In this document: one piece after another, positions 22,563 to 34,900 of the stretch | Layout: each line of letters starts with the position of its first letter | Position numbering within the stretch: position 1 is the first letter of the stretch | NCBI GenBank assembly: GCA_022885665.1 | Contig: JAGQDJ010000053.1 | Location: 248,001 to 312,000 of the forward strand | DNA from: Triops longicaudatus | Taxonomy: Eukaryota; Arthropoda; Branchiopoda; Notostraca; Triopsidae | Direction of reading: 5' to 3' | DNA: 64,000 nt | Position numbers and translations under genes: made by a program | The notes under the pieces: model-generated | Database searches by the model: none | Told to the model about the DNA's origin: nothing | What the model saw: the letters and a program-made list of their open reading frames with translations, nothing else

Positions 22563-25088
22563 ATTTAAACCTTAATGTTTATATAGCAACGACTTTTTAG
22601 TCAGAATACCCAGTTTTAATATGATAACTTAATTACAAATGTATGTGTCCTTTTACGATGACACTATAATTTTAACGGAAACTTAAAAGTCATTTTATAA
22701 TATTCATAAAATTACGAAAAGTATTATGTATTTACAAATAAGCTGATCGAAAACCAGTTACAAACTGAATTATACTTATACAGTGAGATTGTATGTAAAT
22801 TACAGAATACTTGTGATGATATAGAAATAGTTTTCTTACTTTCAACAAAGAAATTGTCATTTTTTATTTACCTGGAAGCTTAATGTACAGCAATACAATG
22901 TTTTCGCTTTTTTACAGCAAGCTCACTGGTCCAGCACGTTCCTAGGACTCATGCGTGCAACGAAATCAATTTTGTGGTAAAAGTTTTGTAATTTAACCAT
23001 TTTATTACAGTGCTTGGTGAAGTCGTGAAAGTATCTAAAAGGTAAGACTATGTTTAAGAAGTCGCACTTACCATCTTAACAAATAGATTTTTATACGATT
23101 TCTCATTCATATTTTCCGGTTAATTTTTCAGCCTAAACTTTTGCAGCACTTTACTGAAGTGCTTTTGTCACCAAGGGTAGTCACGTGCCTCAAGAAAATT
23201 GTCAGCATTGTCGGCGGCGAGTCTTGCGGTGCCACGCAGCAATAAATGTTAAACTTGCAAGTTTACGGATATCGACAACAATATATGCCGGAATGTCAGC
23301 TGCTGTTGACTAGACTGAAGAGATGGCATAGAATATAATCATCTTCCTGGCGACAACACATGTTTATCCTCAAGAATAGCGGACAGCTCTATATCTATAA
23401 ACCATTTTACCGTTAAGTGTCCAGGGTAGCAACTCTCCCCATTATGGAGTAAATCTTCCGGTTTACTTTTTTCGTTACGTCCACCTCACCCGATTCATCG
23501 ATCCAGTACGGAGGGTATCCCAATCATGCCTCACCAACACTTCGGAACTCAAGGTGAGGTAGTAACGTAGGGAGCTTTCAACGTGCGCGCCACGCGATCT
23601 GCATGCGACGCCACACCTGGACAAAAAGTTGGAGACACCGGGCGACAGACTAAAAAAACCTATATTCCGTATTACTAACATTTCCTTGTAGACCAAGTTA
23701 CACTGGCCTTGGCAACGCTAACAACCACCACAGTAAACACATACACACATGAAAATGAATTCCGCCCCTCAGTCGCCCCCGCTAACCTCGCGTAGTACGA
23801 GAAACAAAATGCACCATTGTATATTGGCCGACCGTAAGCTCCCTAAACCAAATATAATAAGAACGTAATGGAAAGTTATAATTAATCTTTACGCCAGACA
23901 GCCCTTAGCCTTGAGAACCAGGAACGGAACCCAATGAACGTGAAATAAGTAAATAAAAAAACGTGTGCGCTCCCGAGTTCATTTCTTCCGGGTTAAGGGA
24001 GCCAGGGGAGAAACAACGTTTGTGAGAGCTTGTTCTGGAAGAACAAGGAGGAAAATGAAAGATAAAAAAAAAGGCAGCCAACTTGAGTTTCGACGAGCAG
24101 AGCTACCAGCAACAAAGCTGGTCTGAGTTGCGTTTAGCCCTCTGGCAAGTCGTTGAGGCTAGAAGATTTCTGTATATAGAGATGTGGGCGACCATGTCGT
24201 ACTACACGTTAGAAGCTCATTAAGCGAATTAGGCCATATTCCACATGACGAGACTACGTTTCCCTGAAGTAGGTGGGTTACCTCACGGGAACGTTGAGGA
24301 AGGAAAAGTACATTATATACCACTCCACACGACGAGGTAAACATGTAGAACGGTTGTCTTGACCAAGAGGGTGGGGGTGGGGGAAATACCCAGCTAATAT
24401 AGTAACGCCCACAGCTACGGCGGTCGATGCCGGGTCCAAAAGTTATTTGTCTTCCCAGCTTCTTCTTCGCGTTACGGTGCAATACACATTTCTGTCGCTT
24501 TCATGTCGCATTACAAGTGGTTATACTTTTCCCTCCCTGTACTGTGCAAGGTCCCGCAGGGAGTTAAGGGAACGAAGTAGTAACTAGACGTACATCTTAC
24601 GTTGTCCCTTCCTCGCCCATTTCTCACCTTCGTGACACACCGGAATACCAGTCTGCGTTGTTTTGATTCACGTATTTACTCTTAGATGTGACCCAACATT
24701 TTGTTCTTGGTCCGGCTTACGCGCAAATCTAGAAACCATACTAGTACGTGGTAAAGTAACAATGATCAGATTTGCGTTTTAAGTTAATTTTATATTAAGC
24801 TGTTAAAAATAAGTACATAAAATGTTAAATTACGTACTTTCACTTCTGATTTGGGAAATGTTCATCGCTGAGGAAAAGTTAATGAATTTCTCCCCACTTC
24901 GATCGCAAGCCTGCAAGACACCTGATCACCCACGTTAGAATGTATCAACTCGTTTTACTAACAGTCAACTATAATTCTTCCAAACATTTCTCAAACTAGG
25001 TAATAGTGCTCGTGAATACAATTTTGTGTCATTTACTGAAAAGAAAAAATAATACATAAGACACCCTCAAACTATCTTATTTATGTTC
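22563..25088. other. AT-rich intergenic DNA, no recognised gene
   Basis: This is low in coding potential. The minus-strand frames at 23475-23696 and 24159-24482 are short, unrecognised and probably chance. The first several hundred bases are strongly AT-rich. 23440-24100 and 24200-24700 are more balanced. Confidence 0.45.
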
Positions 25089-25096
25089 CCTTGATG

Positions 25097-26102
25097 CAAT
25101 GCTTCTCAACAGTGCGTAAAGTACCCAAAAATGGGTAGGAACATTCGGATTTGGGTAACGGAGCCCATCTAAAAAAAGACCGAAGTTAAGAGTTCTTAAA
25201 ATTTGCACTGGAAAGATTTTTTATTCGAAAAAAAATTAAATGCTAAAAGGACGTTTGTCTTTCCCCTCAATTTACTAGTGCCTGCACGTTCCCTTTCATT
25301 CATTTCAAGGCTACTGGCTACCTGACCAAGATATAGGGAAATTTTTTATTATATTATGACTATCAAGGATTTGCGGTACATTATCATTTGCGATGGTTCC
25401 GGGAAATTCATTTAAAAATTAAATTTCTGTAAAATACAGTCCAGTCGACTTTTTACCCTCACCTTCTGAAACTAAAATTTTTATTGTAATAAATATAGAA
25501 CGTTGTCAAGATATTTTACTAAAGATTCTTACCAAATTCGTAACGAGGGGTTAAGCTTATATTTTTATGGTATGTTCAGAGTATGTTCAAAAAATAAGTT
25601 AGCGTGCACTAAAACACATTTCAACTAACGTCTCGGCGAAAAGAGAATTCAAGTCCGCTAGTTAGTTTTTGAATGGGTTTGTAAGAAGCTTAGAAAATTT
25701 TCACACGAAAATCCACCACTGATTGAAAAATGTTAGCTTCGTTCTCGTTAATTAAAAGTCTGAAAATAACTCCAGTGAATATTCAGGTTACATTTTTCGA
25801 TTATTTTTACAGAAAAATTTAATATAAGAAATTTATAACCAATTTAGTAAGGAATTTTACTGCAAATTCCCTACGATTAATGTTACATGCAAAAAAATAA
25901 CTCACGAGCAAACGTTTATTTTATTCCAAAATCGTCTGAACCATTTAGCTTGAGATTCCTATATTCTTCAGTTAGGGCTATCGTAGTCTTAACAAGAAGT
26001 TTTCTTTTCTAATTTTTCCATTAAAAAAATACATACTTCGGTTGACTAAGATTTTCTTACAGGCGACTTTGGGTAATGGGTGAGAACCATTGAGAGGTAT
26101 TG
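25097..26102. mobile_element. Non-autonomous hAT-like element (1.0 kb)
   Basis: The left end CAATGCTTCTCAACAGTG and the reverse complement of the right end CAATACCTCTCAATGGTT agree at about 13 of 18 bases. Further in, both carry TACCCAAA. The flanking 8-mers CCTTGATG (25089-25096) and TCTTGATG (26103-26110) match at 7 of 8, the hAT duplication length. The interior is AT-rich with no open frame resembling a transposase. The ends look like the CAGTG-TTCTCAAC...GTACCCAAAA-GGGT termini common among animal hAT elements. Confidence 0.65.
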
Positions 26103-26110
26103 TCTTGATG

Positions 26111-28820
26111 GCTCTGTGGCACCTAGAGTTCGTGCGTTTATGTATCCAAGAATTGTTAAGCCATTAGCTCAATGTAAAAACGAAAATCGGCGCAAAAGTG
26201 AATAATACTTTCTGCACTTCGCAATAAACATATTTTCTACGAAGTTTTCCGTGCATTCTCATAACAAATTCACTCTTATCTTACGCGTGACTCGGTTCGC
26301 GTTAGCTCCTTCACAACGCATCTTTCGTATAAACCAGCGATTGAAAGTTTTTGTGTACCAGAAGTTGAGTTCTGACCATGACCCATGGCACCGCAACTTT
26401 TCTGGAGCGCTTTGCCCGGAAGTAAGTATCGTTGCTATGCCAACCACGGAAGATATGACCAGTCCTGGGGAATAATCTTGGGAGCCTAGGGAAGTAAAGA
26501 GGGGTGAGGTTAGGGGGGAGGTGGTTATCCCCAAGGTAGCCATCGTGGAGAGACGTAAGACAAATGTAACTTTGGACTTTGAAGAAAGCATATAGTAATA
26601 TATACTTCTTTCTGTTGCTCATTTCAGCCTACGCCCTCGTTTTTAAGCATTTCTATTCCTAGAACCGTTCCTCGTTTTTTCTGTGAGATGCGGAAGCGCT
26701 TCTATCCACTTCAACCTCATGTCAAACCATAAAACCTTGCACTTTTCATATGTGCCGTGTAAGAACAGTGAAAAAGAATGACATAATTAAAAATAAGTGA
26801 GCCCATTTCGTAAAGAAGCAACAAAAATCATAGAAATTTGAAAACTATGGACTGACCAAACCAATAAAACTGTAACTATGAAATATTGCTTTTCCCGTAC
26901 GGAAATTCTTTGTATGATTGTCGAAACTAGCCAGAAGACGAGGCGGTGAAAAAAAAGGGCAAAAAATCTATTCCAGACGTGACGCATAGCGTTGATGGTG
27001 AACGTAAATGGTTTGGTTGGCAGCCATAAATTTGTGAATGAAAAAGGAATAGGTGGCTGAACAATATTGACGTCTGAGCGAGTAGCGTCTGACAGATTTT
27101 ACACTTTACAAGCCCAACCCTGCATTACCCACGAAAGAAAGGAGGAAATAAACGAACTCCGAAAAGGTCAACGATATTTTGCGGGCACAACCTGTCGAAT
27201 TTTTCATCCTCTAATTCAGCTCTGAAGCAAGCTGACTCAGCTTGTGGTTTATGTAAGGTGGCAATAGTTGAAATTGATCGATTAAAAGCGAGGGTGGAGG
27301 TCCTGAGACTAAAAGATCCGTAAAATGAATAGACGAGAACTTGCAGAAGCCGGATTCTCTCACTTGTAAAATAAGCCGTCAAGAAAAGGAGATGCCCTTT
27401 CTAGCCTCTTTTATGTGACGTGTTTCACATTATACGAGTTGAAATCTGGCTGCAACCATTCAGAGTTAATAGCTTACACCATTCAACATATGTTCTCAGG
27501 TTCTGCACGGTTTATCCACTGTTGAACTCAGATTTGCAACGCTTAATGCATTCCAGTGACGGCATTTCATTCGTCAGCGCTGTGTCGTTGGTAACGGCAA
27601 CGGAAGCGAAAATTAATAACACCATGAAACAAAGAAAGGGTAAAATAAAAATAACAATATATTAAACACAAATACGTACATTCGTAAATAAGTCATGTAA
27701 TTACAAACGTCAACGTAAAGTGCCCAGTGAAAAGAAACCAAAAGAAAAACAATATGTCCATATAAAAAGGTAAGAAAATAAATAGGAAAAGTAAATGAAA
27801 TTCAAAATTTAGATCTTGCCCTTGTTGAACAAGATTGATTAGTATGACTTACCCTAGAAAAACTGCCTCTACCAGAGATAAAATTTATTGTCGCTCTCTG
27901 ATTTACAATAGAGCAGTTGATATTTTGTTGGATATCTATTTACTTCTTTCGTTTTTGTTGGTAAGAAAAGTGAAATGCAAATTTAAATAAAAAATCATTC
28001 ATTACCCGTAATTGTTCTGGACAGCGAAGGTCCAAAAAGAAAGATATTTTCAAGTAAAAGAGGTAACCGACGCATGGAAGAAAAGACTTCTTAACCTATT
28101 GGTTCGAAAAATAGTTCTTTTCAAGAACATATTTCTTTAAAAAATGCAGTTTTGCAGAACAGTGGATATGATGGAGAAAACCTGTTGTCCCGCGCAAACA
28201 TCTTTATGTGTTCAATAATAGCTTCAAAATAAAGTACTCCTATACAATAAAATTATACTATTCTGACACATTCAGGTTCGTGTATCCACTGACATGTGCC
28301 AAAGGCGTAAGCGTTATGTTTACGTCGTTGGATCGTTTCATTTAAGAAAGAGAGCGACCCTTCTGAAATACATGTTGTGAGAAGTTTCGTTCGCAGATCT
28401 AAATACTCACATTACTGAAAAGGCTGGAACGGTAAGGCTACGCAGAGTAAGTTACCTGAATACTTTCCTTCTTGATGGTATAGCACAGTATCTATTAAGA
28501 AAATAATAGAACGGAGAATGTTGCCAACCCGAGATCATTTTGCCCCTGTAGATTGAACTAATTAGTTAGTAGCGAGAACAGTGCAAAAATGTTCGGCATG
28601 TCCAATTGTGCACCAATTGCTACAATATACCCGAAATGATTTTGGGCGTCAATATTCACCCTTTCCTTGAATGTTTTTCATAGAATTCTCTACCCATCCT
28701 GTTAATATACATCTGAATGTTCGTTGAATATCATAGATGTTCTGTTTTGGAGGTATTAGTCCCGTTTTAACTTGTAAAATCAAATTTTGTAACTCATGAC
28801 TTTATGTATTTTATTCTGTT
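26111..28820. other. Intergenic DNA, no recognised gene
   Basis: Only short overlapping frames on both strands are present (for example 26251-26622 and 27125-27665), and none is recognisable. 27600-28300 is A-rich on the plus strand. Confidence 0.45.
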
Positions 28821-28823
28821 CTA

Positions 28824-28978
28824 CAGTGGCCTTCGCTTAAGTAGTAAGACTCGGGATGGGGCTTTGTGTTAAACGAAGATTCATCTTGTCAGGACTCGTA
28901 ATGGGTCAAATGGTAGATAACGGGACTGTAGGTTTCGCTTCTAGTTAGGCGAATTGTCGTCTAATCAGGATTCTACTT
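28824..28978. mobile_element. Possible pogo/Tigger-like MITE
   Basis: The 155-bp segment starts TA-CAGTGGCCTTCGCTTAAG, and its right end, read in reverse, is TA-AAGTAGAATCCTGATTAG. Both are flanked by TA dinucleotides. Both ends and the interior (AAACGAAGATTCAT, TTAGGCGAATTGTCG) have the look of decayed pogo/Tigger elements, whose ends read roughly CAGTxGAACCTCGxTTA. Identity between the two ends is low (about half), so this is tentative. Confidence 0.35.
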
Positions 28979-31900
28979 TAAGGGGAGCACATACCGTACT
29001 TTTAAATATAGACGTTTTGTCAACATAAGACTGCCATCCGTTTGTCGAAAAATGACAGTCTATAGAGTACTACTGTGTTCAGTAGATTCCTGAGCTTGAC
29101 AATGTGAATACAAAAATAATTAAACAAAGGACCTGGCAGATTAATCTAGGTAGCTGCGTCTATGTGACATTCTATCTGCTGGATACATTCGAATTTCCAT
29201 AAGTAGCTTAAAATTATTCAGTATCATTATTTATGTGAGATGATTACCCCTCAGTAGAGAAGGTGTAAACTCCTCCAAACGCATTTTTAGTTCTATTGCA
29301 CATTGTTGTCTAATCCCGGCTATGAGAGATTGTTTTCATATCCACTCTAACTGTTCTTAGAAATTTGGCATTCATTCCGCTTTGTGTTTTAAAAAATTTA
29401 ATGCCTACCAGACTTTTCAAGGGCCACGTATAATTAGCCATTTTTGTAAGTAAGTGCGTAAGTTACCAACACTTTCTTTAGTTTACGTGCTTAGCTTAAA
29501 TACCAGATTTTCTCAGAATTGTACAAATAATACTAAGCCATTAAGTGCATTTTTCAGAAAAGCCCAAACTTTCATGAAAAATAGTCATGTGGTAAATTTC
29601 GACTAACCAGCGTGGTTATACAGTTAGCGTTTGGCATATTTGTTTGTGGATTTTTTAAATAAAATGTACATACGCGTTTCGTTGTAAATACTTTTAATTC
29701 TATGTTTCCTTTTGTTTTTCTGTTTCGGGAATTCATTAGTATCATCTTACCCAACTAGTCGAAGCGTGGACCACATTTTCAAAACATTGATTTAAAGACA
29801 TTTGGGGAAATGCAATTAAAAAATTGCTACAACTTTTGAAGATACTTTTACACAGGTAATGCAGGAAGCGCATTTGGGTATCTACTACAGAGGATTTTTT
29901 TCCTTACCTTGCTTCGAAGACCGTTTTTGGGCAAAAATAAAAATGGCACTCGAAATTTACACCACTTCCTCTACTACATACATTGGGCACCAGGTCTAGT
30001 TTTAGCTCTACCGATCTTCGGATATACCGGAAAATTTTGTTGTCCTCTCGAGGTTCACTGTGTATTCTGGTAGTTTTTCCTTTGAATTCGGACAATCGGC
30101 TGTACCAGGTACATCCATCCTGCACTAATACTTTTTAACAAATCTGTACTGTTAGACGCGCCTGCCTAATATGGACTTGTCAAATTTCTTGCGACGCAAG
30201 TGTTACTTGACTAAAGCGTCAAATTTATTTAGAATTGCACGATTTATGAATCAATATTCTGTCCGAGCCCAGGTCTTGCACTTCCAGTATTGCGTGACAG
30301 AAAACCTTGAAGAATACAAGCGCAGACTTGTCTCGAGTAGCGGTACCAATGTTCTTGTTACATTTAAGACTGTATCAATTTGTAAAGAGGAAATCTTGCC
30401 CAGAAATAGCTATGTCTTCTGCATTAGTCTCTATAGAAGGAAACTAAATAGCATTGTCCCGCCGTTCGTTCACGTCAACAGAAACGGTAGTTGAACCATT
30501 TAATCTTTTGTACATATAACAGATCACAAGGTCAAAAACTTCATTAGAACGGAGAACACAATTCGAGGGATGTACCCAGGGACATTCAAGACCCCAATCA
30601 GAGGGTAAATAATAGAGACTAGGGAGAAAAACAATCGAACGGAGAATGGAAATCAAAGACAAGACACAGCCTTTTTTCTCATTAATTATCCACATTTTAC
30701 GTCACGAGATACCCTAATTTACTAGCAATTTCGGTAAGGGACTAGATAGCAAAAGGTGGTAGGAAAGAGACGAGGAGGTGGTGGGTGATGAGATTCCCGC
30801 AGCTTGATGGCCGGAAGTGTGACACAAAAGGCCTCGCATATGCTATGGTGACGGCATGTGCACGGGTTTCTATCCTTTTTTTTTTTAAAAAAAAACTAAG
30901 ATTGAAACTTTCATTGCTGCACGCTTTAGATGACTTCGGCGAAACAAGAATGACACGACCATACATGCCCATTATACACCCGTGGCCCCTCGCCTCGCTT
31001 CGAGTTCTCATCTCACGCGACCGGCACCAGGGCAAAGTGTATAACCCCGTCGCCCAGTTTACTTATCAACAGCACCGAGTCTCATGCTTTTTAATCAATA
31101 TGATAAACCCCACCCTTGAAGCTCCCATCGTTACATTAAGGGGTTTGTTGTTCGTGTATTCATGCACAGCTAAGCGCCACTAGGGGGGCGAAGGGGGCAC
31201 AAACAAGCTTTTCGGAAATGTGCCAAACACCGGAGCTCTGCCATGTCATCAAGCTCTTTCATATGGCATCATAAAAGCTGGTAGGAATATAAACGAACGT
31301 CGTTCCCTAAGTCACATATACAATGCCCGAAATTGTTATCTCTTCTACTTAGAATGCATGTAATGACAACACACAGATACTAGGGCTTGATTGAGTATCG
31401 TCAGCGACAGCTCTGCTCCCACACGCTTTGAGTTTCTTCTTTTTCCGCCGTTCCTGTCCCGGGAACAACAAGTGGCGTTTTCACCCATTGCTATATATCC
31501 TAGTTTGTAGATCCCATCTTCACAAAACTACCGAAAAAACTGGGACCAATGTTGCTAATAAGAACAACAGGGGGTAAGCGGATTGGGGGGGGGGAGTGAA
31601 AAACTTTCCTGGTCTTCGTGTCCTTTTTACATAATAAACTAGATTGGCTCCGGTGGCGTGGCAGAAAATTGGAGGGCCGCTACAACGACCATTCCCCGCC
31701 CCTTTTTAAATTCTGCCTTGATGGCCATGGGTTCTAAATACATGTAGTAACATAGTATACTTATTTGGTAATAGCCGACAGGAACAAAATAATTGATTAC
31801 GTTTATAGTTTCTAACTGGGTGTATAAATATATATGCTCTTCGCAAAGATTGCATAAAGGGAGAAAGGAAGTAGAGAGAAATAATACCACAACGGAAAGT

Positions 31901-34900
31901 GCTAGGTAAATGTGTGTTCCTTCTTGCTCCTAAGGCAGGAGTGTCTTCAAGCCATTGTTGTTGTTTTATTACGGAAGATATACTACTGTCACTAACTACG
32001 GTCGATGGGAAGGGTCTCTCCCCCCTCCCCCCCCCCTCCCACACACACACACACCGCCGACGTGCTTAGCAAACCAAATACACTTCTTGCCAGTTATGCA
32101 AACACCCTTTCGAGACTGCCGAGAGGACGTCTCTATAAGTCTCAGGCTCTTTACTTCCCTCGCTTCGGTGAAGCAACATTCTAAAGTTATACTAGTGCCC
32201 CACAGGAGGAAAACAAGGTACTGTTGTACGTAGAGTATCCAGTGGAAGTGGAGTTGTTCACAGTTGGCAGTCAAGCGCCGTGAAACCGTGAAAGCCGCTT
32301 TGCTCCTTGACAAGAAAACTGGTTACGAAGAGCGCTCAGAGAATGTCCAAGGCTCAGTAACTGCATTTTACTTAGTCGCGGATAATGTCCATCCGCAACA
32401 ATGAACACCAAACCCCAAACAATCATCACAAAGAATGAATCTTCCTTTTTTGCCCCACGCAAAGACCTTATAAATACGATAGTTGATATTCGCTTGTGAA
32501 ATAGAACATCGCCAAAGCCTTGAGTAGAAACCGTTGCTAAACAAAGCTCATGGTGTGGGTAATAAAGAAGTCATTGACATGTGTCGTATTACTACTTCGC
32601 AAGCACTTGGAAAATTTTAATCAATTTGAGCAGTTCGACGGAAAACTAAGGGGAGGTGGGATTACTTCACCGAAATGACGGAGAAAAACTCAGATTCAAA
32701 GAAACGTTATCTTTTTCAAACATTAATTCTTTTTAAGAGCGCAGCGTATATACATCATTCATCATGGGAAGAATACTTTTGGCTTGGTAGGTGCGTTGTT
32801 TTTGTCAAGGGACGGAGAAGAGTTCCAAAGAAATGTATGAATTCCTTTTCCAATTTTTCTGGAGCACAATTGCTTTGTGTGTCGTAGCTCGAGGGCAGAA
32901 AAATAAAAGAGAAAAGAAAACGCAAAAACTCCCATGCATGGTTTCCGCTCCATGTTGAAACGATAATATAAAAAAGAGGAAAACATGGAATGGGGGCGAA
33001 CGAGAAAAATAAGATTGGAAGATGCAAAGCTTGTTTGCAGTCTCCAAGAGAAACGAGACTCAAAAAGACAAGGAAAAGAATACGAGAGAGAGAGCGCGCG
33101 AAGGCCTTCACGCCCTGGGTTTTTGTCACGGGTTGTCGGGGCATACATTATGTCTTTTACGCTGGGGGATTCTAACCCCCGCAAAGCAATTAAAGCGAGG
33201 CGGAAGCTCAATTGGAGGTGAAGCGTGCACTCGACTTTTCCCTTTTATATAATTCTCTACGAATCTGTCTCCCTGTACTCTAGCACGTGCTGTAACTCTC
33301 TTCGCCAGTAGGTGGCAAATGAGAGGCTCCCAACGTTCCTTCACCCTCCCACATAAATGTTATGCTTCACCTTGCACACTTCACTGTTAACGTTAGTTTA
33401 TCCAGCAGGTTAATGAGACCTCAAAAAGCTGTACTATCTCACCCTCCACCTGCTCCCTACGAAAAAGAACTTCATACTGGATTTACATTTTACGCAAGGG
33501 AAAACACTTCTATTCCTGCATCTCGTACATGTCTCCAACGAGACAAATGAAAAGAACCTCCGACAACCATGGTCTTTTACTCCCTGCGAAATGTTCGTAA
33601 ATTTCTACCGACTCGATACCTATCTCTTACCTGCTGCTCGTTAACGAGAACCTCGTTACCTTGCCTCTGCACAAGCGTGGTTCTAAGCCCGGAATCTTGC
33701 TTTTCCCTCCTCTTTCGCTAATGATTACCGGTTGTCAAAGTATGACGTCAATTCCACACCGCCGATAACTGAAGAACAAGTTATAATTACATATGAGAGT
33801 AGGACCGAAAACTTCAGCGATCTTATGTTCTTTTTCTTAAAAACTGAGCTTATATAATTCATTTCAAGTTAACGGTTTTTTTCCGTCTTGTAAAACATTT
33901 GCAGGTTTAAAGCGTGAAGTTTACAATCCACAAAGACCCACAGAGCGTGTAAGTTTCATACAGCGTTCTCAAAGAGATTAAGGGGAAACTAAGTAACCAA
34001 TAAACGAGAAAGAGTCAAATTGGTTGGAGAGTACAACACATATGGGCTCTTTATTTCAAACTAGTAAGACCTGGTAACATTATTTAAACAGGAGTAAGTC
34101 TCCGAGTCGCAAGTCTCTTTTACAACAAATTATTTTCCAAACACAAAGAGTTTTAAACCTATTTTTTCTTATTGAAGTGGTCTGGCTTGGCAAAGGAAAG
34201 TATAATTGTTGCATCATCAATTGAAAGCCACGGAAACCTGTCAGCCCTGTAAATGACTTAATACAGGTAAGCAAAACTAGACATAATTCGAAGTCAACGG
34301 TTCAGACGGAGGTACAACCTAGCATTTTGTCAAGACCTTCACAGAACTTTTTGTTTTATACTTTTGTCAGGAAAAAATGTAACACCCCACTGCGATTACC
34401 TTGTAAATATGCGAAAAATACACCTCAGTATTATAGACGTTTTTCGTACCGCTGAATTTTGCTGATTTAATGGTCAAGGTCGGGTAACTCGACAGATTCA
34501 TACATTACTTCTTTTCACGCTTATAGAAATTAGTGTATACTTAGCTTTGCTACCCAAGATTGTATTCCTTAAACGTTACTTTTTTCGCTTTAAGTACTTT
34601 ATTAACCATAGGACAATGTAAACTGAACTAAAAAGCTCGTTCGTTGCATCCCGTATTTCTGCCCGGCAGAAGACGCGAGAAAATTTAGTCTTGGAGAAGC
34701 AAACCATTTCATCGTTTCTTAAGCTAGACTGACCATCCTTAGGAAAAAGATTCACGTGAAGGTTATAAAGGAAATAAGTGAATGTTCTCGTGAAGGAAGC
34801 CGAGAAAAAACGTCCCAGCATCCATGTGCAAAGTTGTAAAGCCAGTTAGGCAGGGTTTATAAGCCATCTTCTGCGAACGATAAAACTTGGACCAGTTGCC

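Noticed and set aside
33161..33182. T-arm-like hairpin (GGGGG-loop-CCCCC with a TTAGAAT loop on the minus strand)
   Set aside because: The expected acceptor stem partner and the anticodon and D arms are not present at the right distances, so it is not a tRNA.
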